Assembly (NCBI RefSeq): GCF_024347355.1
Contig: NZ_AP025465.1
Location: 1,550,001 to 1,614,000, forward strand
Origin: Vibrio chagasii
Lineage (GTDB): Bacteria > Pseudomonadota > Gammaproteobacteria > Enterobacterales > Vibrionaceae
Reading direction: 5' to 3'
Length of the DNA stretch: 64,000 nt
A program made the position numbers and the translations under genes. Shown here one piece after another: positions 53,293 to 62,983 of the stretch. The notes under the pieces were generated by a model. It was not told where the DNA came from and did no database searches. It saw only the letters and a program-made list of their open reading frames with translations. Within the stretch, counting starts at the first letter, position 1. Each line of letters opens with the position of its first letter.

Positions 53293-54663
53293 ATGTTTGG
53301 AATATTCAAACCTATGGCGCATATCGATCGCTTGTCATCAGATAAGATCGATAGCACTTACACACGATTACGATGGCAACTGTTCATCGGTATTTTTGTT
53401 GGCTATGCGGGTTACTACCTAGTCCGTAAAAACTTCAGTTTGGCAATGCCTTACTTGATTGAACAGGGTTTCAGCCGTGGTGAGCTGGGTGTGGCATTAG
53501 CAGCCGTATCTATTGCTTACGGTTTATCTAAATTCTTAATGGGTAGCGTTTCTGACCGTTCTAACCCTCGTTATTTCCTCAGTGGTGGCTTGTTAATGTC
53601 GGCACTGGTTATGTTCTGCTTTGGTTTCATGCCTTGGGCAACCGGCAGCATCACCGCAATGTTTATTCTTCTATTCTTAAACGGTTGGTTCCAAGGTATG
53701 GGTTGGCCAGCGTGTGGGCGAACCATGGTGCACTGGTGGTCACGTAAAGAGCGTGGTGAGATCGTGTCGGTATGGAACGTGGCTCACAACGTGGGTGGTG
53801 GCTTGATTGGTCCAATGTTCTTATTGGGTCTGTGGGCTTTTAACGACGATTGGCGAACCGCTTTTTATGTTCCTGCATTTTTTGCCACTCTCGTTGCTAT
53901 TTTCATTTGGTTCACAGTAAGAGATACCCCTCAATCTTGTGGTCTACCGCCGATTGAAGAGCACAAAAACGACTACCCAGATGACTACGACAAATCTCAC
54001 GAAACTGAGATGACAGCGAAAGAGATCTTCTTTAAGTACGTATTCAATAACAAACTGTTGTGGTCTATCGCGATTGCAAACGCGTTCGTTTACCTAATTC
54101 GTTATGGCGTACTGGACTGGGCTCCTGTTTACCTAAAAGAAGCGAAAGACTTCTCTGTAGATAAATCTTCTTGGGCTTACTTCTTGTATGAGTGGGCAGG
54201 TATTCCTGGCACGCTATTGTGTGGTTGGATTTCAGATAAGCTATTCAAGGGCCGCCGTGCTCCAGCAGGTATCTTGTTCATGGTATTGGTGACTATCGCC
54301 GTTCTAGTTTACTGGTTTAACCCGGCAGGTAACCCAACTATTGATATGCTGGCACTGATTGCGATTGGTTTCCTAATCTATGGCCCAGTAATGCTAATTG
54401 GTCTATACGCACTTGAACTTGCACCTAAGAAAGCTGCGGGTACAGCGGCAGGTCTAACAGGTCTATTTGGTTACTTAGGTGGCGCAGTTGCAGCAAACGC
54501 AGTGCTTGGCTTCATGGTTGACCATTACGGATGGGATGGTGGTTTCACTATCTTGGTGGGTGCTTGTGTTGCTTCAATCATCTGTCTGCTGTACGCGTTT
54601 GTCGGTGAGCGTAAGCACCATGAAGAGAAAAGCCTTGAGCGAGAGAAAGAGGCAATAGCTTAA
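53293..54663 (+). CDS. glpT: Glycerol-3-phosphate transporter GlpT
   Basis: 456-aa major-facilitator antiporter that imports glycerol-3-phosphate in exchange for phosphate. Twelve membrane helices; conserved blocks include [16 protein letters not shown] (with substrate Arg), [17 protein letters not shown] and [17 protein letters not shown] precedes the ATG. glpQ follows at 82 nt, giving the usual glpTQ pair. Confidence 0.97.
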   Translation: MFGIFKPMAHIDRLSSDKIDSTYTRLRWQLFIGIFVGYAGYYLVRKNFSLAMPYLIEQGFSRGELGVALAAVSIAYGLSKFLMGSVSDRSNPRYFLSGGLLMSALVMFCFGFMPWATGSITAMFILLFLNGWFQGMGWPACGRTMVHWWSRKERGEIVSVWNVAHNVGGGLIGPMFLLGLWAFNDDWRTAFYVPAFFATLVAIFIWFTVRDTPQSCGLPPIEEHKNDYPDDYDKSHETEMTAKEIFFKYVFNNKLLWSIAIANAFVYLIRYGVLDWAPVYLKEAKDFSVDKSSWAYFLYEWAGIPGTLLCGWISDKLFKGRRAPAGILFMVLVTIAVLVYWFNPAGNPTIDMLALIAIGFLIYGPVMLIGLYALELAPKKAAGTAAGLTGLFGYLGGAVAANAVLGFMVDHYGWDGGFTILVGACVASIICLLYAFVGERKHHEEKSLEREKEAIA

Positions 54664-54745
54664 TCATTCTTTAACTCAACAGCATCATACTAATAATTAA
54701 ACGAGGCAGGGATAACCTGCCTCTATTATATCAAGGAATAGAACA

Positions 54746-55801
54746 ATGAAAACAACGTCACTGTCCCTGACTCTATTGGCTCTAAGCTTATCGGCTAACG
54801 CCTTTGCCGATCCTTTGGTTATTGCTCACCGAGGCGCATCGGGTTATTTACCTGAACACACTCTGCCTGCTAAGGCTCTTGCTTATGCAATGAAGCCGGA
54901 CTACATCGAACAAGATGTTGTGATGACCAAAGACGACCAACTTGTCGTACTTCACGATCATTATCTAGATCGCGTTACCGATGTTGCTGAGCGCTTTCCT
55001 GACCGTGCGCGTGAAGATGGGCGCTTCTACGCGATAGACTTTACGCTCGCTGAGATTAAATCATTAAGAGTGACAGAAGGCTTTAAGCTCGATGAGCAAG
55101 GGAACAAAGTCGCAGGTTACCCAACACGCTTCCCAATGTGGCAGTCTGATTTCCGAGTACCAACGTTTGCAGAAGAAATCGAAATGATCCAAGGCTTGAA
55201 TAAGACCCTTGGTTATGACGTTGGTATCTACCCAGAAATCAAAGCACCTTGGTTCCACCGTCATGAAGGGAAAGACATTTCTAAAGCGGTACTGGCTACC
55301 TTGCATCAATATGGTTACCTATCTAAAGACGATAAGGTCTACTTGCAGTGTTTCGATGCGAACGAACTAAAACGTATAAACGACGAACTCATGCCTGCGA
55401 TGGAAATGGACCTCAAGCTGGTTCAGCTAATGGCTTATACGGACTGGAATGAAACCATGACTTACAAAGGCGATGTAGCAACACCTTATAGTTACGATTG
55501 GATGTTCGAGAAAGGCGGTATGGCAAAAGTGGCGACTTATGCTGACGGTATTGGCCCTTGGAAACCTATGCTGGTGGACGATGCATCAACCAAAGACAAC
55601 ATCATCATAAAGCCGTTGATGAAATCAGCGAAAGACGCAGGCTTAGATGTTCACCCATACACATTCCGAGTTGATCCAGGCCGAATTCCAGGTTATGTCG
55701 ATAACTTCGATGGGATGTTGGATGTGTTTTATAACCAAGTGAAAGTCGACGGTGTGTTTACCGACTTCCCAGATAAAGCGGTAGACTTCTTAAACCGTTA
55801 A
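54746..55801 (+). CDS. glpQ: Periplasmic glycerophosphodiester phosphodiesterase GlpQ
   Basis: 351 aa. Signal peptide ends near residue 22 (AFAD). Catalytic region opens IAHRGASGYLPEHT, with DYIEQDVVMTKD and VLHDHYLDRVTDV carrying the metal and base residues. It releases glycerol-3-phosphate from glycerophosphodiesters for uptake by GlpT. AAGGA precedes the ATG. Confidence 0.97.
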   Translation: MKTTSLSLTLLALSLSANAFADPLVIAHRGASGYLPEHTLPAKALAYAMKPDYIEQDVVMTKDDQLVVLHDHYLDRVTDVAERFPDRAREDGRFYAIDFTLAEIKSLRVTEGFKLDEQGNKVAGYPTRFPMWQSDFRVPTFAEEIEMIQGLNKTLGYDVGIYPEIKAPWFHRHEGKDISKAVLATLHQYGYLSKDDKVYLQCFDANELKRINDELMPAMEMDLKLVQLMAYTDWNETMTYKGDVATPYSYDWMFEKGGMAKVATYADGIGPWKPMLVDDASTKDNIIIKPLMKSAKDAGLDVHPYTFRVDPGRIPGYVDNFDGMLDVFYNQVKVDGVFTDFPDKAVDFLNR

Positions 55802-55824
55802 TTGGTTAATCCAAAACAAAATAC

Positions 55825-55870
55825 AAAGAGTTAAAAGCACTGCCTGAAGGTGTTTTTAGCTCTTTTTTTG
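55825..55870 (+). terminator. Terminator after glpTQ
   Basis: Imperfect hairpin with AAAGAG and CTCTTT outer arms and TAAAAGCAC/GTGTTTTTA inner arms, followed by T7. Confidence 0.75.
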
Positions 55871-55961
55871 GTCTAACAATCTCGCATTAAATCTACTATC
55901 TCAACACACTTTCATTATTACTTGGTTTACACCGTTTGTACTCCTTGATAGGTTACGCGCA

Positions 55962-56489
55962 ATGCAGTCAGTTGCTCAATATGTAGCGCTTCTGGCTGAA
56001 GCGAATATTGAAAATGGACACATCATGGAAGAAAGAAGCAAAGCCTATCTAGATAGTTATCTCAATTCACTGCCGGCTGAAGTTGCCAAAAAATACACCT
56101 CATTCAGTGCCGACTATTACTGTGCGGATGAATACAACGCCAATCTATGCGCGCAGCTGATACTGAAAGGTGAAAAACAAGCCTCATGCAGCATGGAATA
56201 TTGGTATAGCCATGAAGGCGAAACCATGCCCGTTGTTGGACATTTACAGGTGGTCACTGATTGGCACGGTGAGCCTGTCTGTATTGTTGAACTTACCTCG
56301 GTGTCATTGTGCCGATATAACCAGGTGACGGCTGAGTTTGCTGCCGCTGAAGGCGAGGGTGACAAAACGTTGGAATGGTGGCGAGAAGCCCACTGGAACT
56401 TTTTTTCTCGTGAGTGTGAAGAATTAAAGATCACACCAAGTGAAGACATGATGTTGGTGCTTGAGCGTTTCAAAGTCGTCCATCAATAA
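55962..56489 (+). CDS. ASCH-domain protein
   Basis: 175 aa. Contains the ASCH pattern: LILKGEKQASCSMEYW, MPVVGHLQVVTDWHGEPVCI, and the closing FAAAEGEGDKTLEWWREAHW, as in YhfF-type proteins. ASCH domains bind RNA or act on modified nucleosides; the activity of this group is not settled. A second ATG after 21 residues is possible. Single-gene unit. Confidence 0.82.
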   Translation: MQSVAQYVALLAEANIENGHIMEERSKAYLDSYLNSLPAEVAKKYTSFSADYYCADEYNANLCAQLILKGEKQASCSMEYWYSHEGETMPVVGHLQVVTDWHGEPVCIVELTSVSLCRYNQVTAEFAAAEGEGDKTLEWWREAHWNFFSRECEELKITPSEDMMLVLERFKVVHQ

Positions 56490-56586
56490 TTGGTTTGATC
56501 TATACAGAGTGTCACAAGTTAAATGAATCTTGACCCGTGGCATTAAAAGCTCAAAAACGGCAAAGCAATTGAACAAGGAGTGTGTA

Positions 56587-57531
56587 GTGAAAATTGCGAT
56601 ATTGGATGATTATCAAAATGCAGTAAAAAGCCTCGAGTGTTATCGTAAGTTAGAACAACATGACGTCACCGTGTTCACCGAGACCTATCCAGAAAATGAA
56701 CTAGTGTTGAAGCTGTACGACTTTGAGGCGCTTGTGCTCATTCGCGAGCGTACCGAAATCACGGAGTCGCTGCTATCTAAACTGCCAAATCTAAAAGTGA
56801 TCAGCCAAACCGGAAAAGTCAGTAATCACATCGATCCACAACTGTGTGAACGTTTCGGTGTGAAAGTGCTAGAAGGACGAGGTTCACCTGTCGCGCCCTC
56901 TGAGCTCTGTTGGGCATTGATTATGGCGGCATCTCGTCACATTCCTACTTACGCTTCAAACCTTAAACATAACCAATGGCAAGATTCAGGCGTACTTGGT
57001 TTAGGTAGAACGCTGAGGGGCTTAAAGCTTGGCATTTGGGGCTATGGAAAAATCGGGCGCTGCATCGCGCAATACGCCAAAGCGTTCGGGATGGATGTCA
57101 TGGTGTGGGGTAGCCAGAATTCGCGAGACCAAGCACATGCCGATGGTTTTGAGGTGGCAGCAACCAAGCCGGCATTTTTCGAGAGTGTTGACTTACTCTC
57201 ATTACACCTTCGTTTAAACAGTGTTACTAAAGGCTGTGTTACTGCCAGTGACCTCAGCGTAATGAAACCTGACTCGCTATTCGTGAATATCAGCCGAGCG
57301 GAGTTAGTCGAACCAGAAGCCTTGCTTAACGAACTCACTAAGGTACCAAGCAAAAGAGCAGCAATAGATGTGTTTGATATTGAACCTGCGACACCAGATA
57401 ACGAACCTCTGCTATCTCTACCAAATGTGACTGCAACGCCGCATTTGGGCTACGTTGAACAAAATAGTTACGAACTCTACTTTGATATCGCTTTTGATAA
57501 CATTCTGTCCTATCAAAAAGGTGGTATATAG
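56587..57531 (+). CDS. D-2-hydroxyacid dehydrogenase family protein
   Basis: 314 aa. NAD-binding motif GIWGYGKIGRCIAQYA near residues 144-159; catalytic Arg is in NISRAELVE, Glu in DVFDIEPA and His in ATPHLGYVE. It fits NAD-dependent 2-hydroxyacid dehydrogenases related to SerA and glyoxylate reductases. The start is GTG at 56587, preceded by a perfect AAGGAG six nt upstream; the frame extends 19 codons further to a TTG without such a site. Confidence 0.88.
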   Translation: MKIAILDDYQNAVKSLECYRKLEQHDVTVFTETYPENELVLKLYDFEALVLIRERTEITESLLSKLPNLKVISQTGKVSNHIDPQLCERFGVKVLEGRGSPVAPSELCWALIMAASRHIPTYASNLKHNQWQDSGVLGLGRTLRGLKLGIWGYGKIGRCIAQYAKAFGMDVMVWGSQNSRDQAHADGFEVAATKPAFFESVDLLSLHLRLNSVTKGCVTASDLSVMKPDSLFVNISRAELVEPEALLNELTKVPSKRAAIDVFDIEPATPDNEPLLSLPNVTATPHLGYVEQNSYELYFDIAFDNILSYQKGGI

Positions 57532-57570
57532 AGCTAGAATCTGCCCAAGGAAAAAAAAGGTAGAGAAAGT

Positions 57571-58071
57571 ATGAGCTTAACAATCAGACAAGTTACAGTA
57601 GATGATGCTCAGGGTATTATCGATGTATTAAACCCAATCATCATCGAAGGGCGTTATACCATCTTAGATCAGACGTTTACGTTGGATGAAGAGAAAGGTT
57701 TTATTGAGTCGTTTCCCGAACGTGGCGTGTTCAGTGTTGCTGTTAATCAAACGACTAATCAATTGCTTGGTTTTCAAAACGTAGAACCGTTTGCCTCTTA
57801 TACGAAAGCCTTTGATCATGTCGGTATTATTGGGACTTATGTTGACGAAAACAGCCGTGGGCAAGGCGTCGCAAAACAGTTATTTGAACATACGTTCGAA
57901 GTCGCAAAAACCAAAGGCTACGAAAAGCTTTTTGCTTATGTTCTAGCTGGTAACGAACGCGCATTAGCGGTTTACCTTAAACAGGGCTTTGAAACTGTCG
58001 GAATAGCAAAGAAACACGCCAAGATTGGCGGCCAGTACTATGATGAGATTCTTATCGAGAAGTTCTTATAA
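57571..58071 (+). CDS. GNAT acetyltransferase, phosphinothricin-type
   Basis: 166 aa. Begins LTIRQVTVDDAQGIIDVLN with the IIIEGRYTIL segment found in Pat/MnaT-like enzymes; acetyl-CoA motif GTYVDENSRGQGVAKQL near residues 88-104; closing NERALAVYLKQGFETVGI. Members acetylate amino-acid-like toxins such as methionine sulfoximine; substrate here not shown. Confidence 0.86.
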   Translation: MSLTIRQVTVDDAQGIIDVLNPIIIEGRYTILDQTFTLDEEKGFIESFPERGVFSVAVNQTTNQLLGFQNVEPFASYTKAFDHVGIIGTYVDENSRGQGVAKQLFEHTFEVAKTKGYEKLFAYVLAGNERALAVYLKQGFETVGIAKKHAKIGGQYYDEILIEKFL

Positions 58072-58113
58072 GTACGGTGAAATATTCGCTACATCATCGA
58101 TGCAGGAGGCATG

Positions 58114-58635
58114 ATGACCAAAGCTACAAAATCAACGGCTCAAATCAAGCTGACCAAAACCGTCTTATTTGATTGGGGCAACACCTTAATGATCGACTTC
58201 CCAGATGCACAAGGGAAAATGTGTGACTGGGAAACTGTACAAGAAGTGAGTGGGGCACAAGCCTTACTCGCTCAATTGTCGAAGCATCACAACATCTATG
58301 TTGCCACCAATGCGGCCGATTCTAGTAAAACTGACATAATCCACGCGTTTGAGCGAGTTGGCTTGTCCCAATACATTGATGGCTACTTCTGTAAGGCGAG
58401 TATTGGCTTATCTAAATACGAACCGGGCTTTTATCCTGCGATCATCTCGCAACTCGGGATAAAGCCACAAGAGATCACCATGATTGGCGATACCCTAGAA
58501 AAAGATATTTACCCTGCGCTTGAAGCTGGCCTACAGGCTGTTTGGCTGAATACCGAAGGCGCCATTACAGATACAAACTTACCTATCGTTGAGGTTCAAA
58601 ACCTGACCGAACTACTGGAGTTATACAATGGATGA
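58114..58635 (+). CDS. HAD-superfamily hydrolase with DxG motif
   Basis: About 173 aa. Motif I is LFDWGNTLM: the nucleophile Asp (about 20) is kept but the usual second Asp, the general acid, is Gly. Motif II Thr-Asn (VATNAAD), Lys in LSKYEPG and motif IV IGDTLEKDI are present. The change is known in some HAD subfamilies and may alter or lower phosphatase activity. AGGAGG lies 4 nt before ATG 58114 and only 1 nt before ATG 58111, so the former is preferred. Overlaps the next gene by 8 nt. Confidence 0.85.
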   Translation: MTKATKSTAQIKLTKTVLFDWGNTLMIDFPDAQGKMCDWETVQEVSGAQALLAQLSKHHNIYVATNAADSSKTDIIHAFERVGLSQYIDGYFCKASIGLSKYEPGFYPAIISQLGIKPQEITMIGDTLEKDIYPALEAGLQAVWLNTEGAITDTNLPIVEVQNLTELLELYNG

Positions 58636-59230
58636 TCATTCAGAGATTTGGCGCCAGTATTATCAAAAAGCCTTAGATAAGCCTCATTCAAAAAGAACAG
58701 AATTCGCTATGAAGCTTAACGAGTCACGCTTAAACGTTGCGATCGACTGTGGCTGTGGTACAGGAAGTGACATTGCGTTTTTAGAGCAACAAGGTTATCA
58801 AGTTTATGGTTTCGACGTTAATCCTGACTCAATATCGATATGTAGAGACAGGTTCGGTCAAAAAGCTTGGGTCGAGATATCTCAAAGCGCATTTGAAGAT
58901 TATGATTATCCCAAAGCCGGGCTAGTGACCGCTAATTCCAGTCTATTTTTTGCAGAGCCGAATCAGTTTGATGAAACGTGGCAACGAATCATCAATAACA
59001 TTGAAATCGGTGGTGTATTCGCAGGTGATTTCATGGGGGTAGATGATAGTTGGGCTTATGGTTATCGAACCTCTACAACGCCTCTCACAAAGGCAAAAGT
59101 ACTGAGTCTATTTGATGCGTTCGAAGTTATCCGTTTTCACGAGCGAGACGAACAAGCGCTTACATCATTAGGCAAGATGAAGCATTGGCATACTTACTCT
59201 GTTGTGGCGATTAAGCGACGTCCAACCTAG
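58628..59230 (+). CDS. Class I SAM-dependent methyltransferase
   Basis: 200 aa. Motif I AIDCGCGTGSDIAFLEQQ near residues 37-54, VYGFDVNPDSISI (acidic loop) and AGLVTANSSLFFAEP. Similar to small TehB-like methyltransferases. It overlaps the HAD gene by 8 nt and has GGAG upstream, so the pair is translationally coupled and may work on a common small molecule. Confidence 0.86.
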   Translation: MDDHSEIWRQYYQKALDKPHSKRTEFAMKLNESRLNVAIDCGCGTGSDIAFLEQQGYQVYGFDVNPDSISICRDRFGQKAWVEISQSAFEDYDYPKAGLVTANSSLFFAEPNQFDETWQRIINNIEIGGVFAGDFMGVDDSWAYGYRTSTTPLTKAKVLSLFDAFEVIRFHERDEQALTSLGKMKHWHTYSVVAIKRRPT

Positions 59231-59338
59231 TAACGTTCAACTAAAATTTTCTGTGCGTTCATTTTGAAAGCAACTTCTCATTTGTTGTCTAATTAATACT
59301 CTAAGCTAAGCCTATATTTCTAATAGAGGGGCAAGGTT

Positions 59339-59719
59339 ATGAGTATCGAACGTCATGGAATATCGGTTGGAATTGAGCGTGTTAGCGGCGAAACCATCAT
59401 CGTGTTCAAAGCGAAAGGGAAATTAACGCACGACGACTATCAAGCAATGATTCCCATCTTAAAAACCACCATAAAAGAGATCGATTCGTCCACACTGAAG
59501 ATGCTTGTCGATATCTCCACATTAACGGGCTGGGAACTGCGCGCCGCGTGGGATGATTTCAAACTCGGGCTAGAACTCAACTCCAAGATAGACAAAATCG
59601 CTATTTGTGGTGATCAAAGCTGGCAAGAACTGGCATCTAAAGTGGGAAGCTGGTTTGTGTCTGGTGACATCAAGTCATTCGAAGATCACGACTCTGCGAT
59701 AGAGTGGCTTGTTGATTAG
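59339..59719 (+). CDS. SpoIIAA-like STAS family protein
   Basis: 126 aa. The pattern GKLTHDDYQAMIPIL, MLVDISTLTGWELRAAWDD and IAICGDQSWQELAS is that of the SpoIIAA-like (DUF3478) group, a STAS-type fold that may bind lipids or membranes. GGGGCAAGG precedes the ATG. Single gene; role unknown. Confidence 0.85.
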   Translation: MSIERHGISVGIERVSGETIIVFKAKGKLTHDDYQAMIPILKTTIKEIDSSTLKMLVDISTLTGWELRAAWDDFKLGLELNSKIDKIAICGDQSWQELASKVGSWFVSGDIKSFEDHDSAIEWLVD

Positions 59720-59740
59720 TTTCGTCACATCATTATTTCA

Positions 59741-59796
59741 AATGACAGCCATTGGTAAGCTTTAACCTTTAACGAACCGCATTGATGGCTGTCATT
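59741..59796. repeat. Perfect 12-bp inverted repeat
   Basis: AATGACAGCCAT and ATGGCTGTCATT separated by 32 nt, just after the STAS gene. No T-run, so not a standard terminator; may be a processed hairpin or a REP variant. Confidence 0.5.
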
Positions 59797-59922
59797 CATC
59801 GACTCCCAATATCATTTTTTATGTAATTCAATAGAATATGCTGACTGCTGTAGGTAACATGCCGCCCATGCGATATCGTCGCTTTAATTAGAATAAGAAG
59901 CACAATAACAAGGTCTAAGAAC

Positions 59923-60324
59923 ATGAATAAGGTAATTGATAAGCTCGCTTGGGTATTCATTCAAGATGGCAAGCTGTTAATGGTGAGATCAAAAGGTAAA
60001 GAACGGTTTTACTTACCGGGTGGAAAACGTGAAGCGGGTGAAAGTGATGAGCAAGCATTGCTTCGTGAAATCAAAGAAGAGATTTCAGTCGATTTAGTGC
60101 CTGATTCACTCAAATACGTTGAGACGTTTACTGGCCAGGCTGATGGCAAAGCGGAAGGTATTTCAGTGCAATTGACTTGTTACGTTGCAGACTACACGGG
60201 CGAATTATCACCAGACGCTGAAATCGAAGAGCTTAAGTTTGTCGATGGCAATGACAGAGAAGTATGTTCATTGGCGGCACTGGTTGCGCTAGATTGGTTA
60301 GAAGAGAATCAGTACTTGTCTTAA
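59923..60324 (+). CDS. NUDIX hydrolase
   Basis: 133 aa. The NUDIX box is intact: GGKREAGESDEQALLREIKEE then ISV, matching Gx5Ex7REUxEExxU, at about residues 30-53. Such enzymes cleave nucleoside diphosphates linked to other groups; the substrate is not clear. Convergent with the YkgJ-like gene, whose end is only 30 nt away. Confidence 0.92.
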   Translation: MNKVIDKLAWVFIQDGKLLMVRSKGKERFYLPGGKREAGESDEQALLREIKEEISVDLVPDSLKYVETFTGQADGKAEGISVQLTCYVADYTGELSPDAEIEELKFVDGNDREVCSLAALVALDWLEENQYLS

Positions 60325-60354
60325 CGACTAGGTAAAATCCTTAAAAGATCACAA

Positions 60355-60756
60355 TTATGAAAAGCTTGAAGGGCGACTTCCTTTCATTAAAAGGTCGAGT
60401 CTTCTTTGAGCTTTTTTCGTATCTTGCAGATCCACCACTTCAATCATCTCACACTCATCCCTCACCATTTCATTGATTAGGCTAGGGTAGTGTCGGCAAT
60501 CTTCTGGGCGGTCTAAGTAAATACTGCAGGTGTATTTTGCTTGAGCATTTGTGTCTTTATTGGGGACGAGTTCTAGAAACGGGCAACGAGTTAAACGCTC
60601 ACCAGAATGAGGATCAAACCAAATCTCACCACCACGAACATATTCAAAGATGTCTGGGTTGAACAGTTCCCACAAGTCAATCTCTTCTTGAGTCGCGGCG
60701 AGGTCGCCATCTCCATATTTGATGCAGCATTTTCCGCATTGATTACAATCTTTCAT
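60355..60756 (-). CDS. YkgJ-family cysteine-cluster protein
   Basis: 133 aa. Cysteines are placed as CNQCGKCC near the N-terminus, then RCPFLE, YTCSIY and PEDCRHYP, the eight-Cys arrangement of the YkgJ/UPF0153 family, thought to bind zinc or iron. Cytoplasmic, function unknown. No partner genes nearby. Confidence 0.88.
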   Translation of the reverse strand: MKDCNQCGKCCIKYGDGDLAATQEEIDLWELFNPDIFEYVRGGEIWFDPHSGERLTRCPFLELVPNKDTNAQAKYTCSIYLDRPEDCRHYPSLINEMVRDECEMIEVVDLQDTKKAQRRLDLLMKGSRPSSFS

Positions 60757-60938
60757 TCTTGGCTTCTTAGTTAGCTAACTCTTGTAATGTTATCACTGAT
60801 ACGCGTGGCACGTTGATTTTGTTGTCCAGAGCTTAGAAATAGCGCGAGGCGCAAACAACCATTGGCAAAGTGAACCGACGCACTGCCATAAACAGTGATA
60901 CAATTTGGCTTCATAAGTGATTAATACAAAGGCTCCAA

Positions 60939-61100
60939 ATGAGAACGATCTACACCACTGAAGGCGACATTAACGCAAAGAAACAGAAAGACGCTTATCC
61001 AAAACTGGCGTTATGTGAAAACTGTGTGCGTGACTATGTGGTGATTGAACAAGGAGAGCGCACTTACAAGCCTTGTGCTAAATGTGGTGCCGACGATTAA
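60939..61100 (+). CDS. 53-aa zinc-ribbon-like protein coupled to rsuA
   Basis: Small gene, MRTIYTTEGDINAKK then KLALCENCVRDY and CAKCGADD. CENC and CAKC pairs suggest a zinc site. Its TAA overlaps the ATG of rsuA (TAATG), showing translational coupling. Family not named; may assist RNA binding of its neighbour, which is inference. Confidence 0.75.
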   Translation: MRTIYTTEGDINAKKQKDAYPKLALCENCVRDYVVIEQGERTYKPCAKCGADD

Positions 61101-61789
61101 TGCGCCTTGATAAATACCTTTGTAAAAGCACAGACCTCACTAAGTCACAAGCCATTAAAAGCATTCATCATGGTGAGGTTAGTGTAAACAGTGAAGTCGT
61201 GCTTGATGAATCCACTCAAGTACACGAAAGTAATACCATCTTGCTGAATGGCGACGCATTAACGCTACGCGCGTTTCGTTATATCTTGATGCACAAGCCA
61301 GCAGGCACCATCTGTTCCAATATCGACGAAGTGTATCCATCTCTTTTCAATTATTTAGAGTTAGATAAAGCGTCTGAACTGCACATCGCAGGGCGTTTAG
61401 ATGCTGATACCACAGGATTAGTGTTAATCACCGATGATGGTCGTTGGTCTTTCAACATCACATTGCCCACAAAGTCGTGTAAAAAGGTGTACCGCGTGAC
61501 ATTGTCACGAGATGTTAAAGACGATGTCGCTGATAAGTTTAAAGCAGGGGTTCCGCTGCAAGGTGAGAAGAACCTTACGCGCCCGGCAGAACTAGAAGTA
61601 ATTAGCCCAAAAGAAGTGCTCTTAACCATCACCGAGGGTAAGTTTCATCAAGTTAAGCGAATGTTTGCTGCTGTTGGTAACCGAGTGGTTGGGCTACATA
61701 GAGAGCAAATAGGCGACGTCCGTTTAGATGTTGAAGAAGGCCACTGGCGTTACCTCACTGAAGATGAAGTTAACTCCTTTGGCCAGTAA
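61100..61789 (+). CDS. rsuA: 16S rRNA pseudouridine(516) synthase RsuA
   Basis: 229 aa. An S4 RNA-binding domain (RLDKYLCKSTDLTKSQAIK) comes first, then the synthase domain with catalytic Asp in AGRLDADTTGLVLITDDG near residues 102-119 and the closing ITEGKFHQVKRMFAAVGN. Small RsuA/RluE/RluF-type enzyme; RsuA is the best fit by overall pattern, not certain. Its start lies in the TAATG overlap with the small upstream gene; an earlier in-frame start was rejected. Confidence 0.88.
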   Translation: MRLDKYLCKSTDLTKSQAIKSIHHGEVSVNSEVVLDESTQVHESNTILLNGDALTLRAFRYILMHKPAGTICSNIDEVYPSLFNYLELDKASELHIAGRLDADTTGLVLITDDGRWSFNITLPTKSCKKVYRVTLSRDVKDDVADKFKAGVPLQGEKNLTRPAELEVISPKEVLLTITEGKFHQVKRMFAAVGNRVVGLHREQIGDVRLDVEEGHWRYLTEDEVNSFGQ

Positions 61790-61864
61790 CCTAAAACAAA
61801 TTTAAGCATAATGCACAAAGCTCAGCGATACTTCTGGGCTTCAAAACAGAAGGAATTGTTTATC

Positions 61865-62245
61865 ATGGGAAACCTCAAAGTCACTGAAATAAAATCGTTT
61901 GTGCCCGCAAAAGATTTCGATCTATCTAAGCGATTTTACCAAGCTCTGGGGTTTGAGCTCATGTCTGAGTTCCATGATATCGCTTATTTTCGTCACGATG
62001 ATTATGCATTCCTTTTACAAGATTTTTACGAACCTGTACACTGTCACAATTACATGATGCACTTGCTCGTAGAGGACGTAAAAAGTTGGTATCAGCATGT
62101 ACAAAACTCTAATGTAATGGCGGAATTTGAAGTAACCGTTACCGAGGTGGTTGAGCAACCTTGGGGAATGCTTGAGTTTTGTATCACTGACCCAAGTGGC
62201 GTGTTATGGCGCGTTGCCGAGAACATAAGGCCGCGTAACTCGTAA
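61865..62245 (+). CDS. VOC/glyoxalase-fold protein
   Basis: 126 aa. Residues FYQALGFELMSEFHDIAYF and DYAFLLQDFYEP plus FCITDPSGVLWRV are those of the glyoxalase/bleomycin-resistance fold. Metal ligands are not all clear, so it may be a binding protein. AAGGA precedes ATG 61865; the longer frame to 61811 is less likely. Confidence 0.82.
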   Translation: MGNLKVTEIKSFVPAKDFDLSKRFYQALGFELMSEFHDIAYFRHDDYAFLLQDFYEPVHCHNYMMHLLVEDVKSWYQHVQNSNVMAEFEVTVTEVVEQPWGMLEFCITDPSGVLWRVAENIRPRNS

Positions 62246-62333
62246 CTTGTTTTGAGACCAATGAAACGCTTCAAATTATCCATATGTCGCTTTATTTATG
62301 CCGTTCTTCGGTAATTATCAAATAGGTTCAAAC

Positions 62334-62942
62334 ATGGATATAAAGGCAAAAATGCACAGCCAAGACGTTTATTACTGTGATGACGTTGATCTGGTCGCCG
62401 AGCAAACGCAATGTTTAGAAGTGCTGTACGATTTCAACCACACTCGCCCGAGTGAAGGTAAAAAACGCCAACAAATTATGAAGCAACTCTTCGCAGAGGT
62501 CGGCGAGGGTTGTTACATAGAGCCGCCACTACACGCCAACTGGGGGCGTCATACTCACTTAGGTAACAACGTATACGTAAACTTCAACCTAACGCTTGTT
62601 GATGATACCGACGTATTCATCGGCGATAACGTAATGATTGCACCTAACGTAACCATCGCGACAGGCACACATCCCATCAGCCCAGAACTCAGGCTCAAAG
62701 CCGCCCAGTTCAATGTTCCTGTCCGTATCTGCAACAACGTATGGCTTGGCGCGCGCACAGTTGTTTTACCGGGCGTTACCATAGGTGAAAACTCGGTTAT
62801 CGGAGCGGGCAGTATAGTCACCAAAGACATCCCAGCCAATGTGGTAGCTGTTGGTAACCCTTGCAAAGTAGTGAGAGAAATCAACGAACGCGACCGAGAG
62901 TACTACCACAAAGATCGCCGTATACCAGAAGAGCTTAAGTAA
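62334..62942 (+). CDS. LacA/Maa-like hexapeptide-repeat acetyltransferase
   Basis: About 202 aa. N-terminal LYDFNHTRPSE and LFAEVGEGCYIEPP, followed by left-handed helix repeats (LGNNVYVNFNLTLVDD, IGDNVMIAPNVTIATG, HPISPELR with catalytic His, VWLGARTVVLPGVTIG and VIGAGSIVTKDIPANVVAVG). These are typical of galactoside/maltose O-acetyltransferases using acetyl-CoA, active as trimers. Start taken at ATG 62334; 62298 and 62352 are alternatives. Confidence 0.9.
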   Translation: MDIKAKMHSQDVYYCDDVDLVAEQTQCLEVLYDFNHTRPSEGKKRQQIMKQLFAEVGEGCYIEPPLHANWGRHTHLGNNVYVNFNLTLVDDTDVFIGDNVMIAPNVTIATGTHPISPELRLKAAQFNVPVRICNNVWLGARTVVLPGVTIGENSVIGAGSIVTKDIPANVVAVGNPCKVVREINERDREYYHKDRRIPEELK

Positions 62943-62983
62943 GCCGTATTGACCAGATTCTTAATGTGTGTGGGGGGGGGCAT

